Positions 19,664 through 28,950 of a DNA stretch of 64,000 nucleotides are shown piece after piece; position 1 is the first letter of the stretch, and the number at the start of each line of letters is the position of its first letter. The stretch is from NCBI GenBank assembly GCA_039621445.1, contig CP154955.1:63120123-63184122 (forward strand). Reading direction: 5' to 3'. A program made the translations under genes and the position numbers. The notes under the pieces are model-generated. The model searched no databases, was not told where the DNA came from, and worked only from the letters and a program-made list of their open reading frames with translations. The stretch is from Euglena gracilis. Lineage: Eukaryota > Euglenida > Euglenophyceae > Euglenales.

Positions 19664-21417
19664 AACAAGGTTACCCTTAGTTGTCGTCGTCGTTCGGGTA
19701 GCATCCTGCTGCCTGGGCGCGGACCTGGTCCAGGTCCACCATGGCCGCAGCCTTCTGGCGCGCCATACCCCCAGCACCCCCAGTATGCCGAGGCCCTGAT
19801 TCCGGGTGCCCCGCAGGCTGAGAGGATTTCAGCCCGGGTATTCGCCGCGGCTACCAGCAGCCGGTCCGCATATGCGGTACCAGATCCATCTGCCGTCCAG
19901 CAGCCGGCACCTCAGCCACCAGCGCAGCGCAGATCGCACCTGCCCCCGTATGCGGGAGAGATGATCTTCCGCACTACGGAGACGTTGGAGCGGGCGATGC
20001 GTATGTGCGCACACCCCGCAACGGAGCCCTTTATGCAAGCCCTTTGGGATGCATACTGTGCTCAGTTGTTGGTGGTAGCCAACACGCCTGTGGCTCAGTG
20101 GTGTCCCTGTGGTCAAGCCCTGATGACGGGGAGACGGTATTTCTCGTCGGCATCCGATTCCGGATTCGAGCCTGGCGAGACAATGATGGACCTGGGCGTG
20201 TATGTGCCGCCCATTCTGCAAACGCAGATGCCGGTGGGATCCCGCACCGTGCATATGCGTGAGCACGCGCCGCCACCGGTAGGTGAGGCCGTGCATGTCC
20301 CACCTGGGATGACGAGAATTTTTGCTCGCCCGCCCTCGCCGCAGCGAATGCCGCCGCGCAAGTCGCCAGCGGAGCAATTTGTCTCGCAGTACGCGACGTA
20401 CGCGGATTACCCGCGCGGCGCACGCGTGCTCCCAGCCGGACAGTCGGACGTGCCCCCTGAGGCATACGTCCAACACATGTTCATGCATTGGATGCCACAG
20501 GCATCACCGGTCGCCCCTGTCCCTGGCGTCGAGCCACGGCGGCAGGCGGAGCCCATAGTGGTGGAGGATGAACCTCCCCACCGTGTGGCAGCCCGACCAC
20601 CCAGTGCAGCTCCTGTCCAGACTGGGGATATCCCCCGTCGGCAGGAGGCTCCGTACTACCACATGGCACCTTCGGGAACCGAGCAGGATGAGCTTGCTCG
20701 GCACTTCCTGCAGGAGCCAGTATTCGCGTCTGAAGAGCACCGGTCGAGGTATTACGCCTCTCTGGCTGCCCTTCAGGGCCGTGGATACACCCCCTACCAT
20801 CCGTACCAGCCGCAGCTGCGGGTGGCAACCCCGGTAATACTCGGTGAGCCCCCGGCAGGTGTGGCAGTATTACCTGCCACCATGAAGCGCGATAGGACTA
20901 CGGAGAACCTTACCCCACAACCCAGGCGACGCAGCCCACGGGACGCGGAAGGCGGTGTGGCGATGCAGGTGGAAGCCAGCCAGGATACCCCGGCTGGACG
21001 ACCACCGGCAGAGGCACAAGTGGCGATGAGCCGTCCTGTTGCCGCTATGCCACCGCCGATCCCTCCGGTATGGAAGGAGCCGCGCCCTGCGTCGAAGCCA
21101 AACCCACGCCAGCCACGCCGTCACCGCGACGTGCAGCGGAGCGGCCAGGTCCCTCCCCAGAGATGGAATGGGAAGGCACCGAACCGACTCCGGCGGCACC
21201 GAGCGCCCGACCCTCTGGTATTCGCCAGACGGGAAAGGACACAGGCAAGGCCGAGTGCAAAGGCAAGGGAGAAGGCAAAGGCGTGGCCGGCAAAGGGAAG
21301 GGTGAGGGTAAAGGTAAGGGAACAGCACGTGAGGAGGAAGAAGAACCAGCAGAATTCCTCTCGGACTTTGAGCATATGCTCAGGTTCAAGGACGAGCTGG
21401 AGGACGAAGGCTGGTGA
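19664..21417 (+). pseudogene. Unknown GC-rich gene, N-terminal section
   Basis: An open frame runs from 19664 (first Met at 19961) to about 21070 and continues in the next frame to a stop at 21415-21417. The start is Gly/Pro/Gln-rich. A folded part with a Cys pair (VAQWCPCGQALMTGRRYFSS) follows, then Pro/Glu-rich sequence, then a Lys/Gly repeat (KGKGEGKGVAGKGKGEGKGK) and an acidic end (LSDFEHMLRFKDELEDEG). GC content and codon use differ sharply from the AT-richer neighbours. It lies just after the chromovirus integrase on the same strand, so a gag-like or accessory element protein is possible, as is a host gene. Family not recognised. Confidence 0.5.
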
Positions 21418-22852
21418 ATGCAGCATGATTACCATGTTGCAGGAAACCGCCCCGTCACCCCTCCACAAGCAGTCATCGATGTGGTATTACGCCACACCGA
21501 GAACAGAGTCAGACTATTCCATTACGGAATAGATCTATACGCCTTCGAAGGCGAATGTGGCAAACCCTTGCTGGATGCCCAGCCGGTTTCTGGGAGCTCT
21601 GGTTTTGGCTGGGATACCCCTGCCAGAACTGGGGTCTCTTCAGCGACTCCACTGGTCACAGTTACCTGCACCAGTTGGGATTTCGGGACCAGCGTGTGTT
21701 GGCCCGAAGGCTGAAGGCAATCTTCGACTGTATTCATACAGTCGGACCCCTGGCGTGCAGTGGGAATTCTACCCACTACACCCTGACATCGAACGCCTGA
21801 TCGAGGTGTTGTGGTGCAACAACCTTCAGGTGTGGCTGGTGAGCCATTACGGCTCCACCTTCCGCGTTAAGCGTGTTTCCCTGGCTTACCCGCAGAGGTA
21901 TGACCTCTGCTGTAAGTACTGCCGGCAGGAATTTCCTGTCGACTTCTGGGGATTCGGCGTGCGCGGAAGTCCTCCACCGCCTCGGGATAACCCGGGCCTG
22001 GAGATGGGACGCCGCATGCTTATGCATGTGTGACGCGACGCCCCGGATGTCCAGGGCAAAAATCGCCGCGTCCACAAGCAGCGTATTTTTATGCTGCAGC
22101 AGTTCTGGTGGCGAGCCTGGACCACCTATGTCATGGAGGTGTATACACATCTCCGTGACCCCCAGGACGATAGGCCTGGTATGGGAAGCCTGCCACCGGA
22201 TTACGGTGACGCCATCGAGGGTCCTCGTCGTCGGATTCTCGGCCACCTGCGCCCCAACTGGCACCTGGCTGATATCAGCCTGGAAGAACATTTGCGGCAA
22301 CAGTTTGGCGGTACCCTTGACCGGGAGGTATTCCTTCCGCTGATGTGTCACCCGAAGGCCATCCTCGAACAGCGTATGCCGCTTCTGGCATGCATTCAGG
22401 AGTTCGAGGAGGGCTTTTTCGAGGTCTGGGAAGACACGCGTTACCGCGGCTTCCTGGGCCCGAACAGGCCTGCCAACGCCTGGGTGCAGCCATCATGGCC
22501 GCCACCCTGTCCCAACAGTGCCAGCTGCAGTACGCTGGCCTTTTACAGGCTGGCGGATGCCCAGGGATGCCGATGGCACCCCGACGATCCTCGTTCGCCC
22601 GAGGATCTGCGCGCCTTCATCGCCCAGATGATGAACCTCTGGCGCGCAGGAGACAGGAGGCGTCAGTCGCTTCCACCACCGCGATTCCGCGGCCGGAGGA
22701 GGAACGCGACCGCAGCCCCTCCGTCACCATCGTGGAGGCAGCGCTGCCGTCTCCGACAGGAACGGCTGCATCCTCCGTCTCTGCCCCGCCAGCGGCAAGG
22801 GAACGATCGGTTTCCCCGGCCCCCGCGGCGGCTCCCGTCTGTCCACCGGTAG
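21418..22852 (+). pseudogene. Unknown GC-rich gene, Cys-containing central section
   Basis: Protein-like readings follow each other in shifting frames: LFHYGIDLYAFEGECGKPL, then FWELWFWLGYPCQNWGLFSD, then FYPLHPDIERLIEVLWCNNL and YDLCCKYCRQEF (a possible zinc site). A TGA at 22031-22033 is followed in the same frame by KQRIFMLQQFWWRAWTTYVM and a long folded stretch to about residue FEEGFFEVWEDTRYRG, ending near 22640. Two frame changes and one in-frame stop separate the pieces. Trp and aromatic content is high. The part around 21.78-22.15 kb resembles the 35.5-36.2 kb block of the Ty3 element. No known family recognised. Confidence 0.5.
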
Positions 22853-24074
22853 GTGGAGACCAGGAACTCCCTGAGGAGGAAGGTGAGAACGTGGATGATA
22901 TCCTCTACGCTGCTCCGCCTGCTCCGGCACAGCCTAGGCGAGACGGAGCACCCGCAGGGGATATACCTGTGGCTGCTACGCCTGTTCCAACGGCTGAGCC
23001 TCCAGCCGAGGTGACTGGCATGGTCGTCGAGGATATCCTCGAAGAACCTGCCAGTCCCACAGCACGCACCTCGTTAGGAGGCCGTGTGCTCGGCGCCGTA
23101 GTCACCGGCATTACTGCCGTGGCTGCTGCACTAACGCCACAGGGTGGAGGCGTAGCATCAAGCTCCGCCGCCGAGGTCGTGGAGACACCAGATGTCGGTG
23201 TTCCCTCACCCCCATCTCCGGCAGCAGTGCAACCACCTTCAGGGGATGAACCCCAGCCGACAGAGCCATCTGTCGCACCGGCTACCGCGGAGGAGCAACC
23301 TCCTGTAGCACCTGCGCCAGCGGTTGTGGACGATCAACCTCCTAGACCGGATGTCGACATGGAAGTGGAGGAGATACCCCCACGACCACCGACACCGCGC
23401 AGGGTCCCTGCCGTCCCGAGGACAATGTCAGAGTTTCTGGGAGTTGCAGCATCTGTGGAAGCACCGATTCCGGTGACGACCACAGTGCCACGCCTCGTCG
23501 GACAGGATGAACCTGCTCGGCGACGGCCGGCTGAACAACCCCGGGAACGAGTGCCAACCCCTCGGAGCAGCGGTCAGTATGCCCGCTTTGCCCAGACGGC
23601 AAGCGTCTATTCCGACACCATCGGCTCCTGATACCAGGAGTAAGCCGCAGGCATCGCCTCCGGTTTCCGGGAGTGCGAAGCCGAAAGGAGGCAAACCGGG
23701 TCCTGCACCCTGTAAGCCCCCTGCCAAAGGCGGTGATGGAAAACCACCACCGAAAGGTGGCGCTGGAGGTCAGACTGGCGGACAGCCGAAAGGCCCTACG
23801 ACAATGCACGACTATTCGGCCGTTGCATCGTCCGGGTACGGCCAGAGCAAACCGAAAGATAAGGCTCGTGGCCGACAGGCCCAATCGTCCGCCGGATCGA
23901 CGGATGAGGAGCAGGATGAACCTGCTTCACCTCATGTGTCTGCGGATGCCCAGCTCTGGACCCAGGATATCCTGACCAGACTAGGCACCGTGGAAGAGAG
24001 GACGAAGAAACTGGCTGCTATTAGGCACCAGAAAGGGTCACTGAATCGATGGATTCAGCCCCTCTTCGTCCGAG
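22640..24074 (+). pseudogene. Unknown GC-rich gene, Pro/Glu/Ala-rich C-terminal section
   Basis: Frame 1 (to the stop at 23629-23631) is a low-complexity Pro/Ala/Val/Glu tract with recurring acidic motifs such as VVEDILEEPA and VDMEVEEIPP. Frame 2 (from about 23580) continues as a Lys/Gly/Pro tract and then a helical end (DAQLWTQDILTRLGTVEERT) that is cut at about 24074 by the end of DIRS copy A1. The gene therefore lacks its C-terminus. Disordered tails like this occur in gag-like proteins and in many nuclear proteins. Confidence 0.45.
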
Positions 24075-24532
24075 GATAGGTCTGAGAGGGGTGTGGAATT
24101 CCTCATGATGTTTTCTAGGAAATCAGTGGGGTCCCAAAAGTGGGCATACTTGCAGACATTGGCATTCCACTTCCTTTTCAATGGGGCCAGAAGAGGTGAA
24201 AATCTCAAAGACCCAAACCCTGGGAGTAATAAGGCTGCTGCATATGCATTTCGTGCAGTGTTGATGCTATGAACAGCAAGATAAAGGATGGCTTCAGCCA
24301 TCTTGGGGACTGTGCACTTCTGCAGAGGCACCCCTTTTTGCAATAATTGGCCCATCAATGTCCTGAAGGCTGAGTCATATCTTTTGACATTTCCCAGATT
24401 TTTTATGTAAGTGTCGATACTGGACATCGAAACTTCCTGGGATTGTAATATTTGCCTGACACAATCAAGCAGGCCAAATTCCACCTTGGGGGGGGCATCT
24501 CCTCCCCCCAGCAGTTGGTGAATAGACCCCAT
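24075..24532 (-). pseudogene. DIRS A1 tyrosine recombinase, N-terminal half
   Basis: The coherent reading starts near 24480 and covers the SAM-like DNA-binding domain: LDCVRQILQSQEVSMSSIDT, KRYDSAFRTLMGQLLQKGVP, ARNAYAAALLLPGFGSLRF, LLAPLKRKWNANVCKYAHFW. It stops at PLSDLS where A2 continues into the catalytic domain; the last 11 codons of the open frame are antisense of the unknown GC-rich gene. Confidence 0.8.
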
Positions 24533-24875
24533 TGGGGGGGGGGACCAGCAAAACTTTGCTGCCTGGCTGTCTGATTGACATTAATTGGCGCCACCATGAT
24601 GTCGAAGCCCGGTGGGGTACGATCAACAGACATGTTAGGTCTGGGTTTAACATTAATCTCTGAACACACTGGGGAATGATGCTCCAGGGAGGGTTGGCAT
24701 AAACTGGGGGGAGACCCTTCAAATCTGCCCTCAAGGCATCCACCAGCAAAGCCCCTTGGTGGGGGTATTGACAAACAAACTGGGGAAATTTTTTGTTGCT
24801 GGGTGTGCAAAACATGTCCACCTCTGGGGTAATGTCCTTTCTGAAAAACTGAAGAATTTGGTGAAAGATGTTCAA
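24465..24875 (-). pseudogene. DIRS A1 methyltransferase-like domain
   Basis: 136-residue frame directly after RNase H. PEVDMFCTPSNKKFPQFVC, GLPPVYANPPWSIIPQCVQR and LTCLLIVPHRASTSWWRQLM match the Dam-like domain found between RNase H and recombinase in DIRS elements; NPPW is its (D/N)PP(Y/W) signature. The join to RNase H is broken by a stop near 24906 (TAG where A2 has a Glu codon). The last 30 residues are out of frame after a C run. Whether the domain still methylates DNA is unknown. Confidence 0.75.
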
Positions 24876-24905
24876 ATTTAGGATATAATCCCCTGGGTCC
24901 TTTTG

Positions 24906-26087
24906 CTACCTGGTCAGGGAGTCTGCCAATTGCTCTTTTGTGGGAACCCAAACCACTTGCAAATTGATTTTCTTTTCCTGACAATGATACAGCAGGGGTT
25001 TTAAGATGGAATTTAGGTAGGGCTTTCTGCCTCTCCATTTTGTTAAATAACTGACAGCCACCTGGCTGTCCACGTGAAGCATTATTGTTTGTTTTGGTTT
25101 GGCCAGCCTTTTTACTGTCTCCACTGCTGACATCAACTCTTTTTGGTTGATGTGAAGGATGTGCAGGTCTCTCCAAAAATCCTGCACTTTTTGGCCTGAG
25201 TTTTTGTCCAGCCCCCCCCACTGCCAGGTGCTGCTGTCTGAGAACAGTTCCTGAGAGGCCTGGGATTGAAAAGCTCTGCCCACACCTGGCTGCAAAAACG
25301 CTTTTAACTCCACAATTTGATCTTTGACCCCCTGGGGAATGGTTAGTGTGTGTTCCCAACCCCACTTTGTGTGCAAATCCACCATTTTGCAAAGTTGGTC
25401 TGTCAGAATTCTGAGAAATGGCATTGAGACTAGGTAACTTCTGACTTGACCTACAATGGAACTGAGCTTTCTGCAGCTCATTTTTTGTGCTGTGAGCACT
25501 TTGCCCAGCTCCTTTCTTAAGGATTTTAGTTTTTCCTGAGGAATTTCCTGCTGGCCTTTTTTCAAGTTGACCCACTGGCCCAAATGTTTTATTTCCTGTG
25601 TGGGTTCCAGACAGGACTTGGGGAGGTTTAATCTGAAACCTGCCAGTAAAAGGTCCTGTTTTATTTCTGCCAAATGCTGGGCTGCTGTCTTTTTGCTGGG
25701 GGCTAACAGCAAAATGTCGTCCAGGTAGATGAAAACTACCTTTCCCTCTTTTCTCCATTTCCTCTCCCAGACTCTCATGAGAGTCATAAATTTTTGAGGC
25801 ATGCTGCTGATGCCGAAGCATGCAGCTTGAAACTGCCAGGTTTCCCCCCCCACCTGCATGCAAACATGCCTTTCTAGACTGCTGTGCAGTTTTAAGTGGA
25901 AATAAGCATCTTTCAAATCTATTTTTCCACAGAACCAACCTTTCCTCAGATACGGGAAGATATTTCCCATATGCTCCAGTCTGAACTTCTGGGGGGTGAA
26001 GTGGAGATTTAACTGTCGACAGTCTGAAATCAGTCTTTCCTTTGTCTTTTCCCCTTCTTTTTTGGAAATGATGAAGTAAGGGACCAA
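24906..26087 (-). CDS. DIRS A1 reverse transcriptase and RNase H
   Basis: 393-residue frame. RT: VPYFIISKKEGEKTKERLIS (finger motif), CGKIDLKDAYFHLKLH (A motif, first Asp), WQFQAACFGISSMPQKFM (B motif), VFIYLDDILLLAPS (C motif, YLDD), then CLEPTQEIKHLGQW. RNase H starts at about residue 285: ELFSDSSTWQWGG (Asp), LHINQKELMSAVETVKRL (Glu), LHVDSQVAVSYL (Asp) and VVWVPTKEQLADSLTR (last motif). All catalytic residues are kept. It copies the element RNA; DIRS elements then form circular DNA used by the recombinase. The frame opens right after a stop, so the true start lies upstream in the gag frame. Confidence 0.9.
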   Translation of the reverse strand: MVPYFIISKKEGEKTKERLISDCRQLNLHFTPQKFRLEHMGNIFPYLRKGWFCGKIDLKDAYFHLKLHSSLERHVCMQVGGETWQFQAACFGISSMPQKFMTLMRVWERKWRKEGKVVFIYLDDILLLAPSKKTAAQHLAEIKQDLLLAGFRLNLPKSCLEPTQEIKHLGQWVNLKKGQQEIPQEKLKSLRKELGKVLTAQKMSCRKLSSIVGQVRSYLVSMPFLRILTDQLCKMVDLHTKWGWEHTLTIPQGVKDQIVELKAFLQPGVGRAFQSQASQELFSDSSTWQWGGLDKNSGQKVQDFWRDLHILHINQKELMSAVETVKRLAKPKQTIMLHVDSQVAVSYLTKWRGRKPYLNSILKPLLYHCQEKKINLQVVWVPTKEQLADSLTR

Positions 26088-26138
26088 CTATTTTGCGTAC
26101 TCTGGGGGGATTTGCCTTGTTGTCTCTGCATATTCGTA

Positions 26139-26792
26139 TTATTTCAGAATTTTCTGGGCATTCATTATTTCTTGGGGAGTTTTGAAGGGAACTTTTAAGG
26201 ACATTTGAGGGGGGATGGGAAGATCTGCCATAACTCCCTCCCTTATCAGGTTTAATACCTCTCTGCTGGCTCCTGCCTTGACCCAATGGGGGATGCTGGC
26301 CTGCAGGGCCTTGTAAGGGGGTACCCCTGGGTGTAATGTGTCTGGGGATTCCACTGGCCCCATCACTGGGGTCCCTCCCCCAGGTTTCCCCATTACTGGG
26401 GTCATCCCTGGCTGCCCCATCACTGGGGTTGTAGCTGGCCCTGCCATAGGGCTTGTCAAAGACAGGCTTTCCCCCTGTTTTGGAAAGATGGGGGAAGGTC
26501 TGTGGTGGGGAGGTACATATAATGCTGGGGGGTGAGGGCTGATTACCTTCTGGGGGGGCCCTGGTGTAGCCAATCTTGGGCCTCCCCCCCAAGGGCTGAT
26601 ATCTTGAATGTGCTTGCCTCCAGTGGCCACCTGAATTTGCTTGAAATGGCCTCCATTGGCCTTGATATCTTGATTGTGGTGGCCTCCATTGGCCTTCAGG
26701 TCCATCTGGCCTTCTTGGTCTCCATTGACCTTCTCTCCAGCACTTTTCTTGTGTCTCCTTTTTCCCTCTTGGTTCCCCAGATAAGCCACCAT
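26139..26792 (-). pseudogene. DIRS A1 gag tail leading to RT
   Basis: Same frame as the RT downstream. It carries imperfect Asn/Gly/His repeats (NQDIKANGGHFKQIQVATGG) and MGQPG-type repeats, then the helical lead-in to RT (WVKAGASREVLNLIREGVMA). A TAA at about 26138 and a TAG at about 26090 interrupt the join to RT; A2 has sense codons at both places. Confidence 0.65.
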
Positions 26793-26858
26793 GGCTGAAT
26801 TTCTCTGAGGGGTTTGATGCCACCTGTCTTGGCTGTGGCTTGCTTTCCCTGGGGGGAA

Positions 26859-27464
26859 TTATTCTGAGGGTTCTGGGGGGATAGTTGGACATACCTCTCC
26901 CCACTGGGGTCCCCTGCTGGGATTCTGGGTTCTGTGTCCTTGAGAATGGGCACCATGCCCTTTTGAATGATGGCTGCCATAGCCTTGGGCCCCAGGCCCT
27001 GTAGATAGATGGCCGCCATGGCCATTTTGAGGAGGGTTTCCACCTTCCTGACTTGAACCCTTTGAACTTGTCATATTTCCCCTGCCATAGGGGTGGGGAT
27101 GAGAAGGGGAATGGGTAGTCTGCCAGACCTGTGTTTTCCGCTCCTGACAATGTTTCCTTTGTTGATGACTGTGATGGGTCCCCATGACCCAATGGGCCTT
27201 GCCCTGGATGGCTCCTCTGACGCTTTGCTCTGACCACGAGTGTCCAGGGTCCATGGCCGTCACAAAAGCTTTGTTGAAAACAGGAATTTTCTGACGAATT
27301 GGGGGGCGGAAGGGTTGCGACGGCCACGGACGGACGTGTTGGCCCTGCTCCATCAGGTACTCCAGCGCCTGCAGTTCCTCGGTGTTTTCCAGCTTCGGCT
27401 CTCTGTCTTGAACGTCCTTGCGCTCCCACTTCCTCTTGACAGCTTGAAATTTTTTCCAACACAT
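26859..27464 (-). pseudogene. DIRS A1 gag-like region
   Basis: The frame with NTEELQALEYLMEQGQHVRP, AFVTAMDPGHSWSEQSVRG and then Gly/His/Gln/Ser repeats (GYGSHHSKGHGAHSQGHRTQ) is the true gag frame. Copy A2 reads the same peptide directly from the Met that begins MKDVLEKISSCQ, whereas in A1 about 10 extra bases after that start shift it. DIRS gag-like proteins package element RNA. A stop at about 26857 separates it from the continuation at 26139-26792, which A2 reads without interruption. Confidence 0.65.
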
Positions 27465-27544
27465 CTTTCATTGCATTCCGTTGAACACGTGTTTGATTTT
27501 TTGAATGTCTTTGTCTTCAGTATTGACCGCACTCGTAGTGTTGA

Positions 27545-27810
27545 AATTCTTTCTCCTTGAGGTCGAAGGGCAGAAATAGGAATCAGCCAACTCCGGCAAC
27601 AAAAAGCAGTAAGAAGCACCCCCCGCGCACGCACAAACACACCAGAACAGAACAGCCGGCAAAGAAAGCAGGACCTCACCATCTCGCAGTGCGGAGCCCG
27701 AATGGTCGTGCGATTGCTCGTTGTGCTGGGTTAGGCGTCTCCCCTTAGTGCCTTTCTTCGCCGGAGTTGGCTGATTCCTAATCTTTCCCTTCGACGCGGA
27801 AGAAGACAGA
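27545..27810. repeat. Head-to-head DIRS 5' terminal sequences (A1/B1 junction)
   Basis: CCGGAGTTGGCTGATTCCTA at 27762-27781 is the inverse of 27578-27597, and the similarity continues outward to about 27545 and 27810. Between them lie an A-type terminal segment (27600-27690, minus sense) and a B-type segment with GGCGTCTCCCCTTAGTGCC (27724-27752), which shows the uninterrupted version of the site where the Ty3 element later inserted in copy B2. Confidence 0.7.
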
Positions 27811-27826
27811 AATGTGAAGAGCAGAG

Positions 27827-28207
27827 TTGGAGGAGATCAAGACAATACAATATCAATATTCAGATCCTGTGGAACCTGAAGAATATCAAATTCAAGAAAA
27901 TATTCCAACTTTGACATTGGAAGTCAATGCAGCATGTCGAGAACAGATTGGAATTATCAAGTCGCCAACCTGGACAAAGTGCAGAGCAAGAAACGCAAGC
28001 TGGAGAACTTGGAGATGCGGTTTCAACGTGGCGAACCGTGGCCATCACTTTCCCCCACCACACATCTCAACAGAAAACTCTCAGCAGGAAACAATCGCAC
28101 ACAGTGATGGCCATAGACCCTGGCAGACAGTGGGCAAAAAGCCCAGACGACAACGGAAGACATTGGGAACCCAGGGTCAAGACCCATTACATTTCAAATT
28201 GGGGTAC
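27827..28207 (+). pseudogene. DIRS B1 gag-like N-terminal remnant
   Basis: The 28037-28207 part is nearly identical to 30278-30451 in B2, giving HISTENSQQETIAHSDGHRP followed by a basic stretch. Upstream, one frame reads as a charged coiled-coil-like stretch (ANLDKVQSKKRKLENLEMRF) and another gives EEIKTIQYQYSDPVEPEEYQ; I cannot decide which is coding. The frame runs out of sense at the deletion junction. Confidence 0.45.
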
Positions 28208-28209
28208 AA

Positions 28210-28600
28210 GACATTCACACTGGAGAAGTTGTCCAGGAGTTTTGGAGAGAAAACTCCATTTTACATATCAATGTCAAAGAATTACGTGCAGCCATCAGCA
28301 CAGTGAAAAGTCTAAGCAGGCCAGGGGAACGGTGTCCCTTTCAGTAGACAATCAGGTAATTTATTATTAACCGAACAAAGGGGGGGGCAGAAAAGACCCC
28401 TTCAACAGCCTTCTAAGGCCGTTTTTCAAATGGTGCATGGAAAACAATTTAACTCTACAAGTGAAATGGGTTCCTTCACAGGAATGCTTAGCAGACCCCA
28501 TAAGCAGGTGGGAGTCAGACAGGGGGGATTACTCACTGGACCCCCAGCTCTTTCAATGGCTAAGGCAGCATTTCAAAGATTTCATAAATTTGGAAACATA
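28210..28600 (+). pseudogene. DIRS B1 RNase H
   Basis: After the deletion junction the sequence matches the RNase H of B2 (the RENSILQINVKELSAAISTV region), here with frame changes, then VSLSVDNQVIYY and a TAA. After a G run the reading resumes as VKWVPSQECLADPISRWESD. The first acidic motif is lost to the deletion, so the domain is dead. Confidence 0.75.
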
Positions 28601-28605
28601 TTTAT

Positions 28606-28950
28606 TTGCCTCCCCAGGCAACAAAAAAACTGCCCAATTTTGTGGCCCGATGGCCCCACTGGGAGGCCAGGGCAGTGGATGCCCTCCAATGTCCCCTGGA
28701 CAACATGGGGGGACTTTATGCAAACCCCCCCTGGTCAATCATTCAGCAATTTCTCCCACGATTGAGAATGTTTCCCCAGACCAAAGTTTTGATGGTCACC
28801 CCCTACTGGGATTCAGCCACATGGTGGCCCCAATTAATAAAGATGAAAGTGCCAGGGACCCCCTGCCTGAAAATCACCCCCTACAAGGGCATGTTCAAAA
28901 CTGCAGGGGGGAGAAAATGCCACCCCCCAGATGGCCCCTCCTTTGCATGA
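28606..28950 (+). CDS. DIRS B1 methyltransferase-like domain
   Basis: 114-residue frame: KLPNFVARWPHWEARAVDAL, NMGGLYANPPWSIIQQFLPR (NPPW signature), KVLMVTPYWDSATWWPQLIK. It overlaps the start of the recombinase frame by 20 bp. The upstream RNase H is in another frame because of a short A run near 28622-28630. Same Dam-like family as in A1. Confidence 0.75.
   Translation: MPPQATKKLPNFVARWPHWEARAVDALQCPLDNMGGLYANPPWSIIQQFLPRLRMFPQTKVLMVTPYWDSATWWPQLIKMKVPGTPCLKITPYKGMFKTAGGRKCHPPDGPSFA

Larger units (their letters stand above)
24075..27800 (-). mobile_element. DIRS-like retrotransposon copy A1, 3'-truncated
   Basis: Minus-strand order is gag-like region, RT, RNase H, methyltransferase-like domain, tyrosine recombinase N-terminal half. 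The recombinase stops matching copy A2 at about 24074, where the unknown GC-rich gene begins, so the catalytic half is missing. The 5' end carries the A-type terminal sequence at 27590-27690 and abuts the 5' end of copy B1 head to head (inverted match of 27545-27600 with about 27760-27810). It is a close relative of A2 (51.1-54.75 and 60.3-60.9 kb). Confidence 0.85.

Noticed and set aside
23090-23150. Hydrophobic stretch (VLGAVVTGITAVAAALTP) as a membrane segment in the unknown gene
   Set aside because: It is short, within an Ala/Val/Pro low-complexity tract, and isolated; not enough to claim a membrane protein.
24403-27471. The 1022-residue frame as the gag-pol product of DIRS A1
   Set aside because: After the MKDVLEKISSCQ start its frame departs from the one that A2 uses for the conserved EYLMEQGQHVRPW...FVTAMDPG peptide; RT and RNase H motifs are in the other frame. 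Kept only as an overlap observation.
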